Source: Hydrogenophaga sp. | Lineage (GTDB): Bacteria > Pseudomonadota > Gammaproteobacteria > Burkholderiales > Burkholderiaceae_C | Assembly (NCBI GenBank): GCA_030684755.1 | Contig: JAUXXN010000220.1 | Span: forward strand, 1-5,932 | DNA: 5,932 nucleotides | Direction: 5' to 3' | Program-made: the position numbers and the translations under genes | In this document: positions 1-4,855 of the stretch, piece after piece | Layout of the letters: every line of letters begins with the position of its first letter | Position numbering within the stretch: position 1 is the first letter of the stretch | The notes under the pieces: generated by a model | Database searches by the model: none | The model's input: the letters and a program-made list of their open reading frames with translations, nothing else | Told to the model about the DNA's origin: nothing

Positions 1-248
1 CCCACCGTCCAGCGCGGGTGGCTGCTGGCGGTCACGGTGCCCGCAAAGTCAATGCCCGGCACCATGGGAAAACTGCGCACCACCGGCGACTGCCCGGTGA
101 TGGCCAGACCGTCTTTGTAATTGAGGGTGGACCAGCCCACCCGCACCGTCACGTCGCCCGTGGCGGGCAGCTGGGACTCGTCCAGCTCGGTCAGGGCGCA
201 GCGGTAACCGTCGTCATCGGTTTTGTTGATCAACAGGGCTTTGAACAT
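1..248 (-). CDS. acuI: Acrylyl-CoA reductase AcuI/YhdH (MDR superfamily), N-terminal part, cut by window edge
   Basis: This is the first 82 codons of a zinc-independent medium-chain dehydrogenase/reductase of the AcuI/YhdH type. Family members use NADPH to reduce acryloyl-CoA to propionyl-CoA in the cytoplasm, which removes a toxic electrophile. The visible protein begins [15 protein letters not shown]. It carries family hallmarks in order: [16 protein letters not shown] (residues 23-38), the [14 protein letters not shown] segment (about 40-53) and [13 protein letters not shown] (about 60-72), which belong to the GroES-like N-terminal fold. The remaining roughly 240 residues, including the Rossmann domain, lie left of the window. 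The ATG at 248 is preceded by GGAG at 255-258 with a 6-nt gap, so the start is well supported. This ribosome site and the start codon lie inside the end of the upstream small gene (35-bp overlap), suggesting translational coupling. The family call is strong. The exact substrate is inferred from the family. Confidence 0.9.
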   Translation of the reverse strand, partial: MFKALLINKTDDDGYRCALTELDESQLPATGDVTVRVGWSTLNYKDGLAITGQSPVVRSFPMVPGIDFAGTVTASSHPRWTV

Positions 249-480
249 GCTTGTCTCCAAAAGAAGGGGTTTTGTTCCACAAACGCCACAGCAGCCACCA
301 GCCCATGCCGGTGTTGGCCAAAGCCAGCAGGGTCAACATCACCAGCAAAGCCCCTTCGGGCTTGGCAAGGTGAAGGCCCCAGGCCATCGCCGAGGAAAGC
401 GCATTGAAGGCGATGACCAGCCAAAACAGGGGTTTGCGGGGTTGCCAGAGGCGCTGCAACGATGGGGTTGAAAAGGGCAT
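214..480 (-). CDS. Small two-helix membrane protein, function unknown
   Basis: This is an 88-residue protein that I do not recognise as a named family. It has two clear hydrophobic segments, about residues 17-37 ([19 protein letters not shown]) and 43-66 ([20 protein letters not shown] and on), joined by a short HLAKPE turn. The N-terminus is basic (R10, R15, K16), and the C-terminal tail is polar and glutamine-rich. The pattern predicts a helical hairpin in the inner membrane, with both ends probably cytoplasmic. The ATG at 480 is the only sensible start: the preceding synthetase stop codon (517-519) is in the same frame 36 nt upstream. The ribosome site is weak (GGCGG-like). It is nonetheless likely real, because it fills the gap between two well-supported co-oriented genes, carries the next gene's ribosome site within its own end, and uses ordinary codons. 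Its role with the CoA enzymes is unknown. Confidence 0.7.
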   Translation of the reverse strand: MPFSTPSLQRLWQPRKPLFWLVIAFNALSSAMAWGLHLAKPEGALLVMLTLLALANTGMGWWLLWRLWNKTPSFGDKHVQSPVDQQNR

Positions 481-497
481 GCTGCATTGTGCCGCCT

Positions 498-516
498 GGG
501 TGGGGTTTCGCCACCC
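498..516 (-). other. Stem-loop just after the synthetase stop codon
   Basis: Arms GGGTGG (498-503) and CCACCC (511-516) are perfectly complementary around a 7-nt loop. Three more pairs are possible across a small bulge (495-497 with 519-521), which would include the synthetase stop codon. On the minus-strand transcript it sits between the synthetase stop and the small membrane gene. No T-run follows, so it is not a classical intrinsic terminator. It could influence mRNA stability or translation of the next gene. It may also be incidental. Confidence 0.35.
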
Positions 517-2247
517 TCAGGGCGCGGGTTTCGGCTCTTGCTCTTGCAGCAGCCGCCACATCACCTTGCCGCTGCCGCTTTTGGGCAAAGCTTCTACAAA
601 CTGCACCACGCGCGGGCACTTGTACACCGCCATGTTTTCGCGGCACCAGTCGCTGATGTCTTGCTCGCTGACTTGGCCGCGCGCGCTGTTGCGCAGCACC
701 ACCACGGCTTTCACGCTTTCGCCGCGGTAAGGGTCCAGGGTGGAAATCACACAGGCTTCGGCGATGGCGGGGTGGCGAAACATGAGCGCTTCCACCTCGG
801 CCGGCCACACCTTGAAGCCGCTGGCGTTGATCATGCGCTTGAGGCGATCGGTGATGAAAAAGTAGCCGTCTTCATCCACTCGGCCCAGGTCACCCGAGCG
901 GAAATAGCGCTGTCCTTCAAACGTGATGAACGCCGCCTCGGTGGCCTCGGGCCGCTTCCAGTAACCCGAAAACACCGAAGGCCCGCGCATAATGATTTCG
1001 CCCGCCTCCCCCTGCGGCATTTCTTGCAGGGTGTCCGGGTCCACCACGCGCGCGTCCACGCTCATGAACGGAATGCCCAGGCACTGCTGCTTGGGTGCGT
1101 CGGGCGGGTTGTTGTGCGAAGGCGCTGCGGTTTCGGTAAGACCGTACCCTTCGGCGTAACGCAGGCCGTATTGCTCAAAGAGGCGCTGAGCCACCGCCTG
1201 CGGCATGGCGGCCCCGCCACCACCGATCAACACCAGGCTGGACAGGTCGTATTGCGCAAAGTTGGGACTGGCCAGCAGGTCGATCACCATGGTGGGAATG
1301 TTGGACCAGTGTGTGACGCGCCATTTTGAAATGAGGCGCCCTGCCAGCTCGCGGTCCCAGCGCGGCATCACCACCAGCGTGGCGCCGGTGTAAATGCCCG
1401 CGTGCATGCCCACCACCATGCCCGTGATGTGGAACATGGGCACCACCACGAGCGAGACGTTTTCAGGCGTGCTGCTGCCCCACAGCGAGCCGGCCACCGC
1501 GTTGTGCATCAGGCTGGCATGGGTGTGCATGCAGCCTTTGGGCAAGCCGGTGGTGCCACTGGTGTAGGGCAACACGCTGAGGTCAGCGGGCTGGCGGTTG
1601 TGCAGCGGTGGCGCAGCGCTGCAGCTCTGCGCGTCGGCCCAGTCCACCACCGAGCCGCCGGGCAGGCTGGGCAGCGGGTGGCGGGCGGCCAGCCAGTCGG
1701 TCCAGGCGGGGGGAATGTCGGCCTGCGGCCCGATGGCGTCGTCGTAATGAGCCACCACCAGGTGCTGCAGTTGCTGGGCAGCAGGCAGCTCGCCATTGGC
1801 CTTGAGCAGTTCACCGGCCAGGTCGGCCGCGCAAATGGCAACTTTCACGTCCGGGTCGGTGATGTAGTGGCCCAGCTCGGCCGCGCGGTTCATGGGGTTC
1901 ACTGGCACCACCACCGCGTTGGCGCGCAAGATGGCGAAATGCGCCACCACCCACAGGGGCGCGTTCTGCATCAACAAAATGACGCGGTCACCCGCTTGCA
2001 CACCCTGCACGTGAAGGTGGGCCGCCAGGCGCTCCGCCTGCTCCAGCAATTCACGGTAGGTGGTCACCTGGTCAAAAAACACCAGAGCAGGTTTGTCGGG
2101 GTAGCGGCGCGCGCTGACCACCAGGTTGTCCCACAGCGAGGTGGCTGGCGGGGAAATGCGGTGCGGAAGGCGCCTGGGCCAGAAACGGTGGTGGGGCCGC
2201 TCGGTGGCGGGCAAGGCTTCAGTACCGGCTTTGGGTGGGCTGCTCAT
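517..2247 (-). CDS. AMP-forming acyl-CoA synthetase (FadD-like fatty-acid--CoA ligase)
   Basis: This cytoplasmic or membrane-associated enzyme of the ANL superfamily uses ATP to form an acyl-adenylate and then the CoA thioester of a carboxylic acid. It has 576 residues, a normal length for the family. Motifs in order are the ATP-binding loop YTSGTTGLPKG (228-238), the MFHITG segment (271-276), GYGLTE (367-372), the SGD motif with D453 that binds the ribose hydroxyls (451-453), the hinge and CoA-loop region DRLKRMINASGFKVWPAEVE (from D467), and PKSGSGK ending in the expected catalytic lysine K561. All key residues are present, so it should be active. The chosen ATG at 2247 (MSSPPKAG) has AGGAG 8 nt upstream. 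An in-frame ATG at 2301 would add 18 residues but lacks such a site. Substrate chain length cannot be read from the sequence; medium- or long-chain acids are likely, and an aromatic or short acid is possible. It heads an apparent operon with the small membrane protein and acuI. Confidence 0.92.
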   Translation of the reverse strand: MSSPPKAGTEALPATERPHHRFWPRRLPHRISPPATSLWDNLVVSARRYPDKPALVFFDQVTTYRELLEQAERLAAHLHVQGVQAGDRVILLMQNAPLWVVAHFAILRANAVVVPVNPMNRAAELGHYITDPDVKVAICAADLAGELLKANGELPAAQQLQHLVVAHYDDAIGPQADIPPAWTDWLAARHPLPSLPGGSVVDWADAQSCSAAPPLHNRQPADLSVLPYTSGTTGLPKGCMHTHASLMHNAVAGSLWGSSTPENVSLVVVPMFHITGMVVGMHAGIYTGATLVVMPRWDRELAGRLISKWRVTHWSNIPTMVIDLLASPNFAQYDLSSLVLIGGGGAAMPQAVAQRLFEQYGLRYAEGYGLTETAAPSHNNPPDAPKQQCLGIPFMSVDARVVDPDTLQEMPQGEAGEIIMRGPSVFSGYWKRPEATEAAFITFEGQRYFRSGDLGRVDEDGYFFITDRLKRMINASGFKVWPAEVEALMFRHPAIAEACVISTLDPYRGESVKAVVVLRNSARGQVSEQDISDWCRENMAVYKCPRVVQFVEALPKSGSGKVMWRLLQEQEPKPAP

Positions 2248-2255
2248 GGGCTTGT

Positions 2256-2260
2256 CTCCT
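2256..2260 (-). promoter_or_regulatory. Ribosome binding site that decides the synthetase start
   Basis: Read on the minus strand, the bases before the ATG at 2247 are AGGAGACAAGCCC, which gives AGGAG with an 8-nt spacer. This favours the 576-residue form over the longer form from 2301. The same GGAGACAAG string precedes the acuI start in this operon. Confidence 0.8.
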
Positions 2261-2341
2261 GAGGCTGTTTTGTACGGGAAAGCATACGGGCCACGCAGCA
2301 AATGGGCGCAAAGGACATGTCGCCGGTGGGACCACGCAGGG

Positions 2342-2357
2342 TGGCATGGAACCTGCT
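2342..2357 (+). promoter_or_regulatory. Candidate sigma-54 (RpoN) promoter for the transporter operon
   Basis: The bases TGGCATG-GAAC-CTGCT match the RpoN consensus TGGCACG-N4-TTGCW at 10 of 12 fixed positions. They include the essential GG (2343-2344) and GC (2355-2356) with the required 10-nt spacing. It reads toward the binding-protein gene and would start transcription near 2367-2369, giving a leader of about 180 nt. RpoN control is well known for nitrogen-scavenging transporters, which fits the downstream genes. This is a pattern match only. Confidence 0.4.
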
Positions 2358-2367
2358 AGTACCATGC
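2344..2367. repeat. Imperfect inverted repeat, operator-like, overlapping the sigma-54 candidate
   Basis: The left arm GCATGGAAC (2344-2352) and the right arm GTACCATGC (2359-2367) pair at 8 of 9 positions around the 6-nt spacer CTGCTA. A dimeric regulator bound here would cover the -12 region and the expected transcription start of the sigma-54 candidate, and so could repress it. No regulator gene is in the window to pair with it. Confidence 0.3.
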
Positions 2368-2399
2368 AGCGACCGTAATCAGGTGTGTAGTGCCATAGT

Positions 2400-2420
2400 G
2401 TTATGAATTCATTGCATAAC
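2400..2420. repeat. Short inverted repeat GTTATG-N9-CATAAC
   Basis: There are perfect 6-bp arms at 2400-2405 and 2415-2420 with an A+T-rich 9-nt spacer. This is the most A+T-rich patch in the intergenic region. The size suits a helix-turn-helix dimer site, but arms this short can arise by chance. Confidence 0.25.
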
Positions 2421-2485
2421 CTGCTCGCGTAAACCCCGATGCCTTCGCCCTGAGGGTACGGATAAAGTCCCTGAGCGGTCGCACA

Positions 2486-2504
2486 GTGCACCTCTGAGGT
2501 GCAC
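2486..2504. promoter_or_regulatory. Perfect 19-bp palindrome, NtrC-binding-site-like
   Basis: GTGCACCTCTGAGGTGCAC has 9-bp arms that are exact reverse complements around a single central T (2495). Its core is GCAC-N7-GTGC (2488-2502), the pattern of NtrC sites at the glnA promoter (TGCACCAACATGGTGCT there, TGCACCTCTGAGGTGCA here). It lies 46 bp before the binding-protein start and about 125 bp downstream of the predicted sigma-54 transcription start. In RNA it could also form a strong leader hairpin with a tiny loop. Other dimeric regulators could equally use such a palindrome. Confidence 0.45.
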
Positions 2505-2550
2505 AAGGACCGAAAAATGTGCATTCAACCAACGTACGGAGAGACCCCCA

Positions 2551-3588
2551 ATGATGATGAATTCCCTGAAACTGACTGCGCTTGGCCTGAGCGCTGCCAC
2601 CGCCCTGGTCAGCCTGCCCGCACATGCAGGCAAAGACCTTGACGCGATCAAAAAACGTGGCGAACTGATCTGCGGCGCCAGCACCGGTTTGGCCGGTTTC
2701 TCAGCTGCCGACAGCCAGGGCAAGTACAGCGGTCTGGACGTAGACACGTGCCGTGCTGTGGCTGCCGCGGTTCTGGGCGACGCCGACAAAGTGCGCTTTG
2801 TGCCGCTGACCGCACAGCAACGCTTCACCGCATTGCAGTCGGGCGAAATCGACATGCTCTCGCGAAACACCACATGGACCCTGACCCGCGACGCCTCGTT
2901 GGGATTGCACTTTGCAGGCATCAACTTTTACGACGGCCAAGGCTTCATGGTGCCTAAGAAGTTGAACGTGAAAAGCGCCAAGCAGCTCAAGGGTGCCACC
3001 GTCTGTGTAGAAGCCGGCACCACCACCGAGCTGAACCTGACCGACTATTCGCGCGCCAACAACCTCAACCTCAAGCCCGTGGTGTTCAACAACGCCGAAG
3101 CCACCACCGCCGCCTACTTCAGCGGCCGCTGCCAGGCTTACACCACCGACGCCTCGGGTCTGGCCTCGTACCGCTCCAAACAAGCCACCAACCCCGCCGA
3201 CCATGTGATCTTGCCCGAACTGATTTCCAAAGAACCGCTCGGCCCCATGGTGCGCCGGGGTGACGACGAGCTCTTTGCCATTGTCAAATGGGTCGGCTAC
3301 GCCATGCTCGAAGCCGAAGAATTGGGCATCACCCAAGCCAATGCCGACAAAATGCGCGCCGAAAGCAAAAACCCCAGCGTCATGCGCCTGCTGGGTGCAG
3401 GCAACGAAGACACCGGCAAGCTGCTTGGCCTGGACAAAGAATGGGCACTGCGTGCCGTCAAGGCGGTTGGCAACTACGGCGAACAATTTGAGCGCCATGT
3501 CGGCCCCAAAACCAGCATTGGTCTGCCACGCGGCATGAACAACCTTTGGAGCAACGGCGGAGTGATGTACGCCCCACCCGTTCGCTGA
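2551..3588 (+). CDS. aapJ: General amino-acid ABC transporter, periplasmic substrate-binding protein (AapJ/BztA type)
   Basis: This periplasmic receptor delivers polar amino acids to an Aap/Bzt-type importer. It has 345 residues, the usual length for AapJ. The signal peptide has a hydrophobic core at about residues 8-22 and a clear AHA cleavage site, so the mature protein starts at G27. The SBP_bac_3 fold is shown by GELICGAS (37-44), GLDVDTCRAVAAAVLGD (61-77), QQRFTALQSGEIDML (89-103), RNTTWT (105-110), GATVCVEAGTTTE (148-160) and YTTDASGL (197-204), which includes the family's ligand-pocket regions. The C-terminal NYGEQFERHVG...LPRGMNNLWSNGG block is typical of the AapJ branch. Cysteines at 41, 67, 152 and 194 could form disulfides in the periplasm. 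The start is the first of three ATGs (MMM), with GGAGAG at 2538-2543 and a 7-nt gap; the exact ATG is uncertain by two codons. The ligand is not determined: glutamate, glutamine, aspartate or a broad range is possible. Confidence 0.93.
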   Translation: MMMNSLKLTALGLSAATALVSLPAHAGKDLDAIKKRGELICGASTGLAGFSAADSQGKYSGLDVDTCRAVAAAVLGDADKVRFVPLTAQQRFTALQSGEIDMLSRNTTWTLTRDASLGLHFAGINFYDGQGFMVPKKLNVKSAKQLKGATVCVEAGTTTELNLTDYSRANNLNLKPVVFNNAEATTAAYFSGRCQAYTTDASGLASYRSKQATNPADHVILPELISKEPLGPMVRRGDDELFAIVKWVGYAMLEAEELGITQANADKMRAESKNPSVMRLLGAGNEDTGKLLGLDKEWALRAVKAVGNYGEQFERHVGPKTSIGLPRGMNNLWSNGGVMYAPPVR

Positions 3589-3603
3589 TGGTTTAACCGC
3601 ACC

Positions 3604-3641
3604 AACCGAGACCGGGCTTCGCGCCATGTCTCGGTTTTTTT
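3604..3641 (+). terminator. Intrinsic terminator/attenuator between binding protein and permease genes
   Basis: Arms AACCGAGAC (3604-3612) and GTCTCGGTT (3628-3636) pair perfectly over 9 bp. The 15-nt interior can pair further, and the hairpin runs into seven Ts (3635-3641). It begins 15 nt after the binding-protein stop, while the permease gene starts 28 nt beyond it on the same strand. Such elements in ABC operons usually allow partial read-through and protect the upstream mRNA, giving more binding protein than permease. Confidence 0.85.
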
Positions 3642-3659
3642 GTACTCTATTTTTCTTCG

Positions 3660-3664
3660 AAAGG
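3660..3664 (+). promoter_or_regulatory. Ribosome binding site that decides the GTG start of the first permease
   Basis: AAAGG lies 5 nt before the GTG at 3670. It supports that start over the in-frame TTG at 3640, which falls inside the terminator T-run and has no ribosome site. Confidence 0.6.
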
Positions 3665-3669
3665 CGGTT

Positions 3670-4851
3670 GTGAACCCTATTGCACCTCCTCATGCCCCCA
3701 AACGCTGGTCCCTGAACAGCCGCGCCACCCGTGGTGTGCTGTTTCAAGCGCTGGCCCTGCTGTTGGTGGTGCTCGCTATCTGGTTTTTGTCGCACAACAC
3801 GCAAGTCAACATGGCGGCGCGCGGCATTCCCAGCGGATTTGACTTTTTAAACGCCCCCGCTGGCTTTGACATTGGCGAAACCGTCATCGCCTACGACCCG
3901 AGCCAAAGCTACGGTGTCGCCATTGGTGTGGGCGTGCTCAACACGCTCAAAGTGGCCATTCTGGGCATCATCCTAACCACATTGATTGGTGTAGCCATTG
4001 GTGTGGGGCGTTTTTCGCGCAACGGTTTGGTGCGTGGCCTGTGCTATGGCTATGTGGAACTGTTTCGTAACATTCCCGTGCTGCTGCAATTGCTGATGTG
4101 GTACCTCTTCATGCTGGAGGTTTTGCCCGCGTCCAACGAAGCTTGGAACGGTTGGGACATTTTCTTCCTGAGCAAAGGCGGCTTCTCCATGCCTTGGCCC
4201 ACGGCGGGCGTGGGCTGGTCTTGGGTGTTGCTGGGTGCTGTGCTGGGACTGGTGGCAGCCGCTGTATGGCGCCAGCGCATGATGGTGCGGTTTGAACGCA
4301 CCGGCCAAGTGGGTGACCGGCTATGGGCACCTTTGGCCTTGGTGCTGGTGCTCGCCTTGGTGGGCTGGCTCATCGGTGGTATGCCCAAACAGTGGGACTT
4401 GCCCGAGCAATTGAACTTCTCGGTAGACGGCGGTGCCAGCGCCACGCCCGAGTTTCTGACGGTGCTGATTGGCTTGGTCACCTACACCGCCGCCTTTGTG
4501 GCCGAGGTGGTGCGCGGCGGCATCCAGTCGGTCAGCCGGGGCCAAACCGAAGCCGCCAGCGCCCTGGGGCTCAGCCCCAAACACACCATGCACTTGGTGG
4601 TGCTGCCACAAGCCATGCGCGTCATCATCCCGCCGCTGACCAACCAATACCTCAACCTGACCAAAAACTCCTCATTGGCGGTGGCCGTGGGCTACCCCGA
4701 CGTGGTGTCGGTGGCCAACACCACCATCAACCAGAGCGGGCGCGCGGTCGAATGCATCGCCATCATCATGCTGGTCTACCTCACCACCTCATTGAGCACC
4801 TCGGTGTTCATGAATTGGTACAACGCCCGCAGCGCAATCAAGGAGCGTTGA
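3670..4851 (+). CDS. aapQ: General amino-acid ABC transporter, permease subunit 1 (AapQ/BztB type)
   Basis: This is one half of the inner-membrane channel of the amino-acid importer. It has 393 residues, normal for AapQ, which is longer than simple HisM/GlnP permeases because of an extra central membrane region. Hydrophobic segments lie near residues 23-41, 84-112, 132-150, 182-200, 220-238, 262-284 and 358-380, with another less certain one around 334-348. The ATPase-docking EAA loop is clear: EAASALGLSPKHTMHLVVLPQA (from 294) followed by MRVIIPPL, with the conserved glycine at 300. VELFRNIPVLLQLLMWY (129-145) is the conserved N-terminal permease motif. The start is GTG at 3670 with AAAGG ahead of it. 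The gene follows the attenuator and ends 4 nt before the next permease ATG, so the two permeases are co-translated. It should pair with the second permease and with an ATPase encoded outside the window. Confidence 0.93.
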   Translation: MNPIAPPHAPKRWSLNSRATRGVLFQALALLLVVLAIWFLSHNTQVNMAARGIPSGFDFLNAPAGFDIGETVIAYDPSQSYGVAIGVGVLNTLKVAILGIILTTLIGVAIGVGRFSRNGLVRGLCYGYVELFRNIPVLLQLLMWYLFMLEVLPASNEAWNGWDIFFLSKGGFSMPWPTAGVGWSWVLLGAVLGLVAAAVWRQRMMVRFERTGQVGDRLWAPLALVLVLALVGWLIGGMPKQWDLPEQLNFSVDGGASATPEFLTVLIGLVTYTAAFVAEVVRGGIQSVSRGQTEAASALGLSPKHTMHLVVLPQAMRVIIPPLTNQYLNLTKNSSLAVAVGYPDVVSVANTTINQSGRAVECIAIIMLVYLTTSLSTSVFMNWYNARSAIKER

Positions 4852-4855
4852 CACC

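Larger units (their letters stand above)
2248..2550. other. Divergent intergenic control region
   Basis: These 303 bp separate the starts of the leftward synthetase operon and the rightward amino-acid transporter operon, so both promoters should lie here. I see no protein gene in it: the open frames on either strand are short and lack ribosome sites. It holds a sigma-54-like element, three inverted repeats and repeated CTGAG boxes, listed separately where they can be described. No convincing sigma-70 -35/-10 pair with good spacing stands out for either operon, so the housekeeping promoters, if present, are weak matches. Confidence 0.8.

Noticed and set aside
487..1329. Long plus-strand open frame (280 residues) opposite the synthetase
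   Set aside because: It lies antisense to a gene with full ANL motifs, is rich in His, Arg, Gly and Ala as expected from G+C-rich antisense reading, and shows no recognisable domain or ribosome site.
1402..2262. Second long plus-strand open frame (286 residues) opposite the synthetase
   Set aside because: It has the same antisense composition pattern (many His, Gly, Gln and Val) and no recognisable fold; the minus-strand gene explains the openness.
2248..2301. Longer synthetase N-terminus from an ATG at 2301
   Set aside because: The added 18 residues precede the AGGAG site that serves the ATG at 2247 and look like translated leader rather than conserved protein.
2379..2395. Possible sigma-54 promoter on the minus strand for the synthetase (TGGCAC on the minus strand at 2390-2395)
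   Set aside because: The -24 half is perfect, but the bases 10 nt after the GG are CT instead of the essential GC, so the -12 element is missing.
2409..2924. Minus-strand open frame of 171 residues crossing the transporter's leader and start
   Set aside because: It overlaps the binding-protein signal peptide region and the palindrome, has no ribosome site, and has no recognisable protein features.
3640..3669. Earlier TTG start for the first permease, adding 10 residues
   Set aside because: The TTG falls inside the terminator T-run and has no ribosome site; the GTG at 3670 has AAAGG at good spacing and gives a typical AapQ N-terminus.
2701..3804. Minus-strand open frame of 367 residues opposite the binding protein
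   Set aside because: It is antisense to a clear AapJ-type protein and runs through the terminator hairpin and into the permease gene; its composition is glycine/valine/histidine-rich with no domain.
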